Shown: positions 45,543 to 57,394, counted from the first letter of the stretch. The stretch is DNA of 64,000 nt from Pontederia crassipes (GCA_030549335.1 JAUKPH010000017.1:4581001-4645000), one strand, 5' to 3'. Program-made: numbers and translations. Notes: generated by a model from the sequence alone, not told the origin.

Positions 45543-48500
45543 ATGGCCCTTTCAAGCTTCTTGATCGGAAGCCAAGCCATCTACCGACCCGCAAAGCTCA
45601 CCTCTTCGCCCTCGCATCCCTCCTCTCCTCTCGCGGCCGTCCGCTGCCGTCCGGCGTTCCCCGCCCCCGTTCCCCGCCCCTTGGATTTGCAGCTTGGCCC
45701 CTGGCGCGCACGGCCTCGGACAAGCGTCATATCCAGAGCGGAGGAGAAGGAGAAGGGCGCCGCTTCTCCAGCCAAAGCTCGTGAGCGTTACGAGGTTCGT
45801 ACGAGTCACCTACATGAGCAAAAAGATGGAATCTTTACTTATTTTTCTTGTATATAGCTGGTTATTCGACACGAATTGGATTTATACTTCTCAACAGTCG
45901 CCTTGTATGTCCATAAAAAACGAGACTTTACTTATTTTCTGTTTTGATTCTCCAATCATTTGGGCTCTATGGTTCTCCATTTGGTTCGAAATTTGATCAA
46001 AAAAATATAATAGTAGCAAGTGTACTGGAAGAAACAATTCGTCTGAAAGACTGAAACTAATTCTATTTTCTCGTCTTTTAACCATTTGCTATATTGCCTC
46101 AGAATTAGCTGGAGTTTTTTTTTATTGCGACAAGGATTTATATTGCAATTCCTTTTGGCTTTCTCGGTCATCCTTGTGCTAACGCCACTACCTAATTTTA
46201 GTTAGATTCATAATTTGCAACTCGGGCAGATAGTCATGTGGTTTAATCCTCGGATTGAGGGTGTTTTCTGATGATGTCTGCGATCAATATGCAGTGAAGT
46301 CAGGTTGCCAACATTATTGAACTTATACGATGTACTCAAAAGTGGCATAATCGGGAATGCATTATGGACACATAGTTATAGTACATGAGGACGTTCTGAA
46401 ATTAAAAAAAAATGACATGAAGATAAGAGTCAATGCCAGAGAAACTGGGAGGCGAAGAACTGGCATTTTGTACACCTCACGTTCAGTAAAAGATTGCTCT
46501 GAATCAAAAGTGTCAGATATATCCTTTATTGGAAATTGTGTTTGGATTTAACCAGCTCTCTTTTGTCCACAGTGATTCTGGTGGAAACTTCATTCTCAGA
46601 TATGGGATTCCTTTTCTTAACGCAAACAATATAACTGATACCAAACTTCAATACACTTTCTGCATCTGCGAACTGAGCAGCTTAAATGGACCTTGTTCAC
46701 ATTCTTTAACTTATTGAAAAATGTTGCATCATGATAGGAGTTATTCGATAGTTCAGGACAATGTGATCCTTTATGTTCAGTCGACGAAGCAAGCTCGGAT
46801 GATTTTGAGGCTAATTACAAGCCAAAGACTGACCTGTTGAAAGCTGTTGCCATTATTGCATCAACTTTGGCAGGAGCAGCTGCGATAAATCATTCATGGG
46901 TAGGAGCTAATCAGGTTTGTACTTCATCTTACTCGTTCATCTTATGATATATTCTGTTAAAAGTTATTCATAATTAATAGCTACATGATTATGTCAGACT
47001 TGGTCCTTCAAGTATACTATGTCATACATCTTTCTTTTCGTCGTTTAAAGTTGAAACAGACATAATTGCTGAGACTGTGCTCACTATTGAAGGACAAGTT
47101 AATTAAATTATAATATTTTACAGGACCTTGCTATGGCTTTGGTATTTGCCATCGGTTATGCGGGTATTATATTTGAAGAATCCCTGGCATTTAACAAAAG
47201 TGGAGTTGGATTGCTGATGGCTGTTTGCTTATGGGTTATTAGGAGCATTGGGGTAAGATGACTCCATGTAATTTCAAATGAAAATGTTTTTTTCAGAGTC
47301 GTCTTCCAGATTGCAATCTAGTTGTTGTTCTGATTATACTGCTCAGTATTTACTTATATGAATTTTCATGGCATTTTACCTGATCGCATTTGTGACAAGA
47401 TGCCATATTCCATTTTGTAGGCTCCGTCAACTGATATAGCTGTTACTGAGTTGACACGTGCATCTGCTGAAGTCAGTGAAATAGTTTTCTTCTTGCTTGG
47501 TGCAATGACCATAGTGGAGATTGTCGATGCACATCAAGGATTTAAGCTGGTTACTGACAATATAACAACACGCAATCCTCGTATGCTCCTTTGGGTGGTG
47601 GGTAATGTATTTTGTTTTTTAAGATTCTTATACAATCCACTTTGTAGCTTTCACCATGCCCATATTAATCTTGTAGTTTGTACTAACATGCGAGTCAAGA
47701 ATTTATAGAAATATTGAAAAATTTCAAAGAAATTTAAACTCTTAAGTTGTTTTTTCTGCTTAGAGCTAGCAATTTGTTTAGTTTGCCATTTTTTGTACTA
47801 GATGCATACTCTATGTTGACAACTTCATTTTTGGATTTCAGGTTGGTTTTGTAACTTTTTTCCTGAGTTCAGTCCTTGACAATCTAACATCCACCATTGT
47901 AATGGTTTCCTTATTGCGGAAACTAGTACCTCCTTCAGAATACAGAAAGTACGATTTTCTGAACTTCCAAACTTATGTGTTGACAATGGCTCATTTATAT
48001 CATCCTACAATCTTTCTGGTTATGATGGTAAATCAACCATTCCAAGTTTATTTATATTTATTCACTTGTTTTTGGATTGAGTCTCAATGAATATGAGAAT
48101 AAAGTACTATATGAAAAGTCGAATCTTACACATGATAAGTTGGGTGCTTCAATTGTCCTTGCCTCCACATGACAATATACACTCAGAACATTACTATATG
48201 AAAAGTCGAATCTTACACATGATAAGTTGGGTGCTTCAATTGTCCTTGCCTCCACATGACAATATACACTCAGAACATACTATAATTTCAAAATTGATAA
48301 TGTTGTAGATGTCTTTTCTATTTTTTTCCCTGTTGTATCATTGGAAACTTGGTTCTTCACTAGATGCTAACTTGGGATAATTTATGTAAACTGAAATAGT
48401 CCATATTATGACCTAAAACAATGATATCACAATCTCTACCAGTAGTTTTCTTTTGTTTTTATGGCAACTTATTGTTGTTTTGTTTCAAATTTTTATTCCT

Positions 48501-50274
48501 ACAGATTTTGCTGCAAATTAATTATTTCGGTGTCTTGTCTTCTGATTTGACACAAAATTATATATTTTCTGCTTCGTTGTTTACATTTGATTTTGCACCG
48601 TAATGTTAGTGATTAACTGAAATATTGTCTGCTAAATTTTACATCCATATTTTTTGTTTAACCTTTCTTAGTTACTTTTCATCTTTAGTATATAATTTGA
48701 CAGATTTTTGGGAGCTGTTGTTGTTATAGCAGCAAATGCTGGTGGTGCATGGACACCTATAGGTGATGTTACAACTACCATGTTGTGGATTCACGGTCAG
48801 ATCTCCACTTTGAGCACAATGAAGGTGAACTTTTTTGTCATCTAGCATCTAACTTATGATTTGTTAACTCTATTAACCCCTGTTCCCCTTTTTCTGAGAG
48901 AACATTAACCACTGTTCTTAATATTAAAATTATAGTAATATGTAGTTTAACCTTTTTTTTTTATTTTCTGAGTTCAGTCCTTTTCCACTCAAGTCAAAAG
49001 ATTAGTTCATATCTAACTGAAGATACATTCACTCGTTATTTTTTATGACAGGACTTGTTTATTCCTTCAGCACTTTCATTGGCCGTACCACTTGCCCTTA
49101 TGTCCCTGACTAGGTACTTAAACCCATGTACTCTGTCGTACAAGTGCTTTAAATTTTCTCTTTCTTGCAGTAAGTTTTTTGTTTGTTCTGGTGTATAGTG
49201 AAGTCAATGGGACGGCTCAGAAATCTTCCAGTGTTTTGGCATCAGAGCAGATGGCTCCCCGTGGGCAGCTAGTTTTAGCTGTCGGTATAGGGGCTTTATT
49301 ATTTGTTCCGGTATTCAAAGCTCTAACAGGGTTACCTCCTTATATGGGTATGCTGCTTGGACTTGGAGTTCTTTGGCTTCTAACTGATGCAATTCATTTT
49401 GGCGATTCTGGAAGTCAAAAATTGAAAGTACCACAAGCCTTATCTCGAATTGATACTCAAGGAGTGCTTTTCTTCTTGGGAATACTTTTGTCAGTAAGCA
49501 GGTAACACATAATATTGCTAAAACATATTATTTCTTGCTGGACCACATGTTTCTTTGCTAAAACATATAAGAAGATGTACTTCACAGCCATGATGAGTTT
49601 AATATTTACATTTTCTAGCTTAGAGGCTGCTGGTATCTTAAGGGAGTTGGCCAATTATCTAGATGCCCACATCCCAAGTGTACAGTTGATTGCAAGTGCG
49701 ATAGGTGTGGTCTCTGCAATCATAGATAATGTTCCTCTTGTGGCGGCGACAATGGGAATGTATGACCTGACCTCTTTCCCACAAGATTCTGAGTTTTGGC
49801 AGCTTGTTGCCTTCTGTGCTGGAACTGGAGGGTCCATGCTTATTATAGGCTCTGCCGCCGGAGTTGCATTCATGGGGATGGAAAAAGTTGATTTCTTTTG
49901 GTATTTTCGGAAGGTAAATGTATTAACTGCATACACAATCTTTTCAGTAATTTCATGAAGAAGCTGAGATCTGTTAGTCAAATTCTTTCTGCCTTTGAAA
50001 GCTCGGTTTGCAAATTTCCTTAACACTTTATTTTTCTTGCCATACTGAAGCTTCCTCACTGATAAATTATATATGTCAAAACTTCTTGCTGAACGCTATT
50101 TACATCAACAAACCTCTTGACTCATTCTTTGTGCAAAAACATTTTTTTCCTCAGGTAAGTGGATTCGCCTTTGCCGGTTACACTGCCGGAATTGTTGCGT
50201 ACCTGGCAGCTCAGAACTTGCATCTCTCTCTTCCGAATTCTTTGGCTGAGATTCCGTTCCTCTCGGGCCCATAG
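45543..50274 (+). CDS. NHD1: Plastid NhaD-type Na+/H+ antiporter NHD1
   Basis: Exons 45543-45794, 46738-46914, 47124-47252, 47421-47597, 47842-47948, 48704-48824, 49052-49113, 49199-49501, 49619-49913, 50155-50274: 1743 nt, 580 aa, close to Arabidopsis NHD1. All junctions are GT-AG and in phase. Exon 1 (84 aa, MALSSFLIGSQ...) is Ser/Arg/Pro-rich, a typical chloroplast transit peptide. The membrane body carries NhaD landmarks in order: GIIFEESLAFNKSGVGLLMA, SEIVFFLLGAMTIVEIVDAH, SSVLDNLTSTIVMVSLLRKL, NAGGAWTPIGDVTTTMLW, IIDNVPLVAATMGMYDL and CAGTGGSMLIIGSAAGVAFM. The Asp residues in DNLTS and DNVPL are the expected ion-coupling sites. In plants NHD1 exports Na+ from chloroplasts in exchange for H+. 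I used the ATG at 45543 because upstream in-frame sequence is A/T-rich leader. Confidence 0.97.
48106..48279. repeat. Near-perfect 87-bp tandem duplication, NHD1 intron 5
   Basis: Units starting ACTATATGAAAAGTCG at 48106 and 48193 are identical over at least 86 bases. Their identity points to a recent event. It is intronic. Confidence 0.95.
48872..48917 (-). repeat. Micro-insertion with 14-bp duplication, NHD1 intron 6
   Basis: ATTAACCCCTGTTC (48872-48885) and ATTAACCACTGTTC (48904-48917) flank 18 bases that on the minus strand read GTTCTCTCAGAAAAAGGG. Confidence 0.65.
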
Positions 50275-51272
50275 ATCTCCCATATGCAGCTAGATTGTTT
50301 GGCTCACATGCAACTTAAAAATCAACTTCTTAGTTTCCAGCGCTGCAGTTGATTTGCTTATCCTTTTTATGATTTTTTTGTGAAGTAAACTGATTGCTGG
50401 GGAGAAACAGCAATATGAGAAGGGCAGAAACCGAAAAATTTTGGGTCTCTAGGAGAAAGACTGTAAATTCACAATAATTTCAACTAGAATTATGTATTGC
50501 TGCCTTGTGTTTTTTTTAATGACCAATAAGTTGGAATTTTGATTCCAATTGCTGATCCGAACTTGAGTTCGGTCAGGCTAGGCATCATATTTCCTTTTGA
50601 CTATTTTTTCTAGCATTATCGGACTAATTCCTCAAAAAAAAAAAAAAATTGAAGCAGAAATAAAAGAAAAAAAAAAGAAACATCGATTCAATTTGAGGGA
50701 AAAAAAAGGTAGGGATAGACAACATAAAAGATGCTTCTCTTCTCCTTTTTGTACAGGAATAAGATGCGGAGCATATGTTTGCTCCTTACCTGTTAAACAT
50801 TGTTGATCTAAGATATGATATAAAATTTGATCTAAGATATGCGGAGCTGAAATTTTGACTCAACGAAAAATTGTAAAAAAAATATATAATAGACCATATA
50901 TCATAATTATAAAATGTACTTAATTTATCAAGGAACTATTTTCATTTACCTCCCTCAAGCTATCGCCTAATTTTTACACAAAAAAAAAAGAAGGCGAAGA
51001 AGCAAATTGAAGACGATCATTGTTTCTTTTTGGGTCGATGTTTAAAGTCAAATCTCAATTAATTGGACTTGTTCATCCAATGTAGCACCTATGAATGTTA
51101 CTTCATCAGTTATGCTTGAGACCCTATTTTTAGCATTTCATATTTACGTGTTTACACTTCATATTTCTACAATATATCAAATTGAATTATACCTGCGCTT
51201 GTCATTGTGAAAAGTAGGATACACAATAACCTTCCCGTTACGGGCCTATGGTTAGGAATAAAGATATTATTT
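50275..51272. other. NHD1 3' UTR and A/T-rich spacer
   Basis: 50275-50600 is likely the 3' UTR. 50634-50710 has dense A runs. No gene is seen in the remainder. Confidence 0.45.
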
Positions 51273-51721
51273 TAACTTTATTTTGTAACTAAATTATTTT
51301 TTATTTTTTAATTTATTTCACTAAATATTTTTTCGACCAAAATAGTCAGTTTTCTTGATCATTTCATTAACGTGACACATTTTTTTAAAATAAAAATTAT
51401 ATAAAATACTAAAGTAATATTAACAATATATAAAATTTAAAAAGAGGATTGGCGCGCCCCCTTTCCCTCCGACTAATGCTCAAGCACCGGAAAGGAGGGG
51501 GTGTGACACCCCTGAACGTAGGTCGGTGGTGGTTGGAGGGAGAGGGGGCGAGTGCACCACCCTCCCTTTTTTTTAATTTAATATAATGTTTTATATAGTT
51601 TTTTATTTTAAAATAATGTGTTACGTCAACGAAATGCTCAAAATTGGCTATTCCTTGTTGAAAGGGCATTTAATGAAATAAGTTAAAAGATGGAGGACAA
51701 TTTAATTATAAAATAAAGTTA
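51273..51721. mobile_element. MITE with long terminal inverted repeats
   Basis: The left arm (about 51273-51425) and right arm (about 51570-51721) are inverted copies, roughly three-quarters identical by eye, starting TAACTTTATTTT at both ends. Between them is a GC-rich core (51440-51570) with CCCCCT/AGGGGG words. The transcript could fold into a long hairpin. No target duplication is clear, so the borders are approximate. Confidence 0.62.
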
Positions 51722-54319
51722 GAAGGTAGCGATGAGAAAACATCAAAATTTGAGCGTATTTAGTGAAATTTATCTATCATTAAGATCATTGATTGTTAAA
51801 GAGTGTGCTCGGACGATAGAATTTAAGTTTTTATTAATTATCAAGAATTAATTAATTAGATCGAAAAGTTTATGTTGGATGTTTGGATGAAAAATATTAT
51901 GATGACGATTTAAAAAGTTAATTCAATAGACAAATTTTAGTGTGTGTTTAAATAAAAAGTAAGAACTAAGAATATAATTTATTATTTTATGAGGTATAGA
52001 GTTATAATAAATTAAAATATTATACATATTTATTTTAATAATAGATATTAGCATATAAAAATATTATGTATAATTATTAATTAAAAATATTAAAAAATAA
52101 GTTATGTCGTAATATGTTAATATTGATTTTGAATAAATATTTTATATATTATTATATTATAATTTACATAAATATTTAGATCCAAATATAATATATGTTT
52201 TTTCTAAAAACAACTAAAAATTTTAATTAATAAAATTCCATTATAATAAATATAATATTATACATAAGATTTTACATTAATTTTATTTGCTTAATATTAT
52301 AATACAATAAATACAATTATAATGATTACATCAATTCAGCTAATTAATATGAATTTTTTTATAATTTTGTTATACTATAATACTTATCAAAATATCATAA
52401 CTAATTAATAAAATATTTTACATTATTAGAACTAAATAAATTTATTTTAAATAGTTTTCTAATAACATATTAATAAATAAGTATATATATTATTAAATTA
52501 AATAATATTATGCATATATGTATGTAAAATGTTTTAAAAAATGTCACCTAATTTTAGGCAAAGTTCTTGCCTTTGACAAAAGCTTCCCAAATTTCGGCAG
52601 CCGAACACAGCTATAGAGCACATCTTATGAGTTTGAGATTTTGGGTACACAAAACGCCAACCACCGGCCCTTATATGATTTAGAATTTTAAATTTTACTT
52701 AAAACTTCTTTTTCTATAAACATTTGTAAAAACACACGTAAACTCATAGAGTTCACACAATTTTAAAACTTATATGAGTGCATACGACTCTTCATTTTAT
52801 AAAATAAAAAGAAAATATGAATATGAAATTTTTTGTTAAACCTATTAGTGGTTAAGAGTGAAGTATACAACATGAGTTGAGATTATTGCAACCGACGATA
52901 ATGCATTTTTTACTTTTTGTTATTCATCTAATTCAAGTGCAACTGTTGTTAATTTTAATACTTACAAGTACTAGTGCTTTTTAAAAAAAAATATGTTTAT
53001 TAGTTCATATTAATTCCATGCTAATGTAATATATTGGTTATTTTTATATCTATAGATCATAGCTATGTGCATAAAATGGTATTGTGAATGTATACTAATT
53101 ATTTTATAATTATATTTTTCTGACATAAAAACTCTTGAGTTCATCATGACACGAGCTTACAAGACAAAAATAAATTTCTTTAAACTCTCCAACTTAACAA
53201 TTTTGATCAGGATTTTTTTCCAAGAAAATGTTGGATCACTAGATACGACGTGTCCATGGATACTATACGCCTATCACATGCTGGCTCAAAAAGATTCCAT
53301 GATTCAACTCATGGTTTTGACAACACCAGAACAATACATCGTCTAAGTCATCCAATACAATGAGATAAACAATACATTTGAGCTGAAGACAACATCAGAC
53401 ATAGGTTTGTAAAATTACGTATAATTTGAATTCTGAATGGTATGCTAATATACCGGAACCTGTTAGTTTTCAGGCAATTAACTTAAGCTTCATGATTGGA
53501 TAATGGGATAGAATCATGCGAGAATGTTAGTAGCCCTAAATTAGATTATCAGAATCATCACTTTGGATAAGATTTATTCATACCGCTTCTTTTGGTGTGT
53601 CTCTACCCAAAAAAAAAAAACAAACTTAAGGTTCATGCCAGTAGTAGCCAAGCAACTAGTCTAAAACTCTCCATTGAGCATTCTCATATTAAACAAGTCT
53701 ATACTCTCTTTTAAAATAAAAGGTCTACTGAGTATTGGCATCTCAACAGCACTAAAGATCTAATGCTATTAGAGCGAGTTGCAACAGTAAATGCAAAATG
53801 AAGCTCATGCATAAAGGAAAGAAAGCACACCACAAAAATGCAGCACATCAAATTTAGTTCTTTTTCTTCAACCTGCTCCTGATCCATGTGTCCGTGGGTG
53901 TTACTGGATTGGAGTGAGATTTTGGATTAATATGTCCACGGTTTCTCCAGTTCAATGTCATTTTTTTATTTATTTCTTGTTACGTGTAGGTTAGAAGTCT
54001 GTTGAATCTCTATGCCTCTATCCTTAACTTTTCCAAGTCCCAACAAAAAATGCTGCATCCTGTTCTGACAGTATATCTTCCACCTCCTGCAACTCCAAAA
54101 GTAATCAGACACAAATGTAATTGACCTAAAAAAGTAACGAATTGTAGGACATTGACGATAAATCATTTTCACTTTTGTTGTATTAGAAAACTACATTTAC
54201 TATTGAATTCTCAGGATGATATGTATCAAAACTCTACCAGCTGAAGCATATAGAGCACAACAAACATTTGATTAAGCATGACATGGGAATATATATTGCT
54301 TTCACCATAAGAATTTCCT
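51722..54319. other. A/T-rich intergenic DNA
   Basis: 51722-52550 is very A/T-rich with ATTATA/TAATAT words. 52550-53600 holds nothing I recognise. 53820-54319 is the probable 3' UTR side of the PPR gene, which ends at 54320. Confidence 0.45.
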
Positions 54320-56107
54320 TTAAGCTAATAAGTAAAATCTCTTTATCTCCCAATTTAATGTCTTCAATATTTCCATTATTTCTTCACTTCTTTCATGCAA
54401 AATGCTTCCAACTGTGAACTTTTCAGTATTTCCTTTCACTTCTATCAAGCTGTAACCAGGCTCCTTCTTTACACCACTACTCTTTAACAACTTCCTTGCT
54501 TCTGCAGCACCATCCCATTTCCCTTCTGATGCATATAAGTTTGATAAAAGCACATAAGGTGAACTTGTATTCGGTTGAAGTTCCAATAGCCTACTGGCTA
54601 CCCTCTCGCCAACGACAACATCCTTGTGAAGACGGCATGAAGATAGCAAGTTTCCCCATATAATGGTGTCTTTTTGAAAATTGAACATTTTCACGTAATC
54701 TTCAGCCTCCACCAATTTCCCAGCTCGACCCAGCATGTCAACCAAACAAGATAAATGTTCAATACCTGGGGATATTCCATAAGTTTCCCTCATTGATTTA
54801 AAGTAAGCAAGACCTTCATCAATTAGTCCTGCATGATTACAAGCTGTTAGTAGGCCGATAAATGTCACAGAATCAGGGAATTGTCCTGCTTCTTTCATCC
54901 GCTCAAATGTCCTTACAGCTGCTTTTCCATGGCCATGATTCCCAAGTCCCACAATCATTGTGTTCCAAGAAACTAGATTCCTGTTTTTAATGCAATTAAA
55001 TACATGTACGGCATAGTGCATGCAACCACACTTAGCGTACACGTTTATCATAGCATTATAGACACCAGTATCTAGTTCCAACATTGATCTTATAAGATAG
55101 GCATGAAGCTGAACACCATAGCGTATTGAAGCAAGTTCAGCACAAGCAGTAAATGCACTAGCTAATGTGAAATAGTCAGGCCTGACGCCAAAGTTATTTT
55201 TCAATTCAAGCATCTCCTTAAACATCATTAACGCCTTGTTGTGTTCACCACACTGAGAATATGAGGCAATAAATGTATTACACGTGATCACATCCTTTTC
55301 AGTGATTGACCAGAATGTGCTCTCAACCTCTTTGATTAAGTTAAACTTTGAGTACATGGTCAAAATAACATTACCTACAAAAGAGGTGGAGTCAAGCCCA
55401 AGCTTTATTGCTTGGCAATGTAGTCCTTGTCCAATATCCAGATGTTCAATGCTCTTGCAACTGCCAAGGACAGCCACAAAGGAGAACCGATCTGGAACTA
55501 GACCCCTCTGGTTCATAAGCTTGAACAACTTCAAACTTTCTTCTATCTTTGAGTTCTCTGCATATCCCGTAATCATAGCATTGTAAGAGATGGGATTTGG
55601 TTGGCTTATACTTCTGAAGATGCTGAAGGCCTCATCAGGGCAACGACATTTCATATACATCGTAATAAGCGAGTTTGAAACAAAGGAAATGGCATCATAA
55701 CCCGTTCTGATTGAATGTGCATGAACCTGCTGGCCCTGTAACACGGCCGAAAGACTTGCACATGCGCTAATGACACTGCCATAGATGTACTCATTAGGCT
55801 GGAGGCTCATTTTAGCAAAGAGACTCAATGCCATGGAAGGAATGCCAGCCTGATCATAGCCAGAGATCATAGCCGACCAAGAGACAAGATTTTTATTTGA
55901 CATCCAATCAAAAATTTTATGTGAAGCCTCAAAATCATTGCACTTAGCATACATATTGATCAAATGATTTGAAAGATATAGATCGAACTCCACACCCATC
56001 TTGATAATAACACCATGAAGCACGATACCATGCTTGGAGGACTTGGTTTTGGAACATTGCTGCAGAAGCTCACCAAACCTTTGCACAATCATTACCACTA
56101 ATGGCAT
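54320..56107 (-). CDS. PLS-class pentatricopeptide repeat protein with E/E+ region
   Basis: One exon, 595 aa, ATG at 56107 (MPLVVMIVQRFGELL); an in-frame Met six codons in could also start. The chain is almost wholly PPR repeats with PLS-type phrases: SNHLINMYAKCNDFEASHKI, NLVSWSAMISGYDQAG, NSLITMYMKCRCPDEA, NPISYNAMITGYAENSK, NAMINVYAKCGCMHYAVHVF, NLVSWNTMIVGLGNHGHGKA, TFIGLLTACNHAGLIDEGLA. The E/E+ region follows (TIIWGNLLSSCRLHKDVVVG, VLLSNLYASEGKWDGAAEAR, GVKKEPGYSLIEVKG). The gene stops about 40 residues later with no DYW deaminase. Such proteins bind organellar RNA, usually to position C-to-U editing, and would need a deaminase in trans. The target transcript and organelle cannot be read from the sequence. 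Confidence 0.95.
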   Translation of the reverse strand: MPLVVMIVQRFGELLQQCSKTKSSKHGIVLHGVIIKMGVEFDLYLSNHLINMYAKCNDFEASHKIFDWMSNKNLVSWSAMISGYDQAGIPSMALSLFAKMSLQPNEYIYGSVISACASLSAVLQGQQVHAHSIRTGYDAISFVSNSLITMYMKCRCPDEAFSIFRSISQPNPISYNAMITGYAENSKIEESLKLFKLMNQRGLVPDRFSFVAVLGSCKSIEHLDIGQGLHCQAIKLGLDSTSFVGNVILTMYSKFNLIKEVESTFWSITEKDVITCNTFIASYSQCGEHNKALMMFKEMLELKNNFGVRPDYFTLASAFTACAELASIRYGVQLHAYLIRSMLELDTGVYNAMINVYAKCGCMHYAVHVFNCIKNRNLVSWNTMIVGLGNHGHGKAAVRTFERMKEAGQFPDSVTFIGLLTACNHAGLIDEGLAYFKSMRETYGISPGIEHLSCLVDMLGRAGKLVEAEDYVKMFNFQKDTIIWGNLLSSCRLHKDVVVGERVASRLLELQPNTSSPYVLLSNLYASEGKWDGAAEARKLLKSSGVKKEPGYSLIEVKGNTEKFTVGSILHERSEEIMEILKTLNWEIKRFYLLA

Positions 56108-56493
56108 ATCTTGTCATGAGTCCCGAACTGATATGTTGTTCCTGGATAATAATGGTGAACAAAAGGTTGAGCTTGACTAGCGAAAATAATTTACATAAAA
56201 AGGAAGAACTCGTCAATTCAATTGAGCACGAGCAATGTTGCCACGGGAAAACACGTAATGCATCCTGAACACGGGCAATTTATACCAAGTTGTCAAAATC
56301 GCTTCTTGACACGGACGATTCTACGTGTCCACGCCGGGAAACCGTGCTGGATTCTACGCCGGATCGTTTTTGGCCAGCAGGCGGTCCGTCCAATCGGTAG
56401 AGATGCCGTATCCATCGATCCTAAATTTCTGTTTACCTGGACATGATTGGGTGTGATTTCTATACATCATGCCTCACACCATAATTTCTTCCC
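56108..56493. other. PPR gene upstream region
   Basis: GC-moderate spacer upstream of the PPR start; it should contain its promoter. No defined element is visible. Confidence 0.4.
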
Positions 56494-56810
56494 GCTGCTG
56501 CCGCCGCCTCCGCCCTGCTGTTGCTGTTGCTGTTCCGCTCCGCTGCTGCCGCCGCCGCCGCCGCCGCCGTTCTCTTCAGGTCCACCCCCTCGCTCCCTCC
56601 CTCTCGACGCACGCCTCTCCCTGCTCGTGATGAGTCAGAGCCTCAAGGGCCTCTCGCCCGCGAGCTGTTCTGATGTCGCTGCTGCCGCAGTGCCGCGGCC
56701 TCCGCTCTGATGTTGCTCTCCCGCTCTGCTGCTGCAGCAGCGGCCGCTCCCTTCAGGTGCCTCTCGCTCCCTCTCGACGCGCGCCTCCCCCTGCTCGTGA
56801 GCAAGCTGAC
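56494..56810. repeat. GC-rich CTG/CCG tract with diverged tandem duplication
   Basis: Two diverged copies (from 56494 and from 56678, offset about 184) each contain GCTGCTGCCG, a CTGCTG/CCGCCG tract, CTTCAGGT, and a CTCTCGACGC...CCTGCTCGTGA block. A (CCG)8-like run lies at about 56548-56570. It looks like the 5' leader of a lost gene or of a transposon. No protein-coding claim is made. Confidence 0.6.
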
Positions 56811-57343
56811 AGTAAGGGCCCCCAAAATTAGGGCCCAGATATATTCACTGCTCACGGACCGATAATTTTTATTTGTTTACTCATTATTTATTTGAGTAAA
56901 ACGCTTCTTATCTTTTTACTCTAAATTTAATTGTTATATATAGATGGCATGCTTATGAAAAAAGATGAAATCCTCATTTTTTTGTCGTTATTATGATGAT
57001 TTGATAATTTTTTTAAAAAAATTATTCATTGCCAGCTTAAATTGTTAAGCTCTTCATCTTATTATTATTGCATTTTTCAAAGGAAAATGAATCATTATTT
57101 TCTTACTGTTATGTTAATTTGACTGATTGTCAATTCCTTTTAATTTTAAAGCAAAATATTGTTTTAGTAGACTTTCATCATAAGTATTATATCAATGAAT
57201 TATATCATCTACTTAAAAGTTTTTCACTAAATGTGAGTAAGGACGCATGTCATTTTGTATTTACTTGAAATGTGTAAGTGCGTGTCAACCCTAAAAAATG
57301 TAGATTTATATTTGTTAAAAAAACAATATATACAAATATGTTA

Positions 57344-57346
<3 letters not shown>
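56811..57346. other. Intergenic, nothing recognised
   Basis: Begins with AGTAAGGGCCCCCAAAATTAG (abrupt drop in GC after the CTG/CCG tract) and is A/T-rich after that. Confidence 0.35.

Positions 57347-57391
<45 letters not shown>
57347..57391. repeat. (TA)n microsatellite
   Basis: About 22 TA units without interruption. It marks a sharp boundary to a GC-rich stretch on its right. Confidence 0.95.

Positions 57392-57394
<3 letters not shown>

Noticed and set aside
45891..46171. Minus-strand frames inside NHD1 intron 1
   Set aside because: Short, overlapping and without family similarity; intronic shadows.
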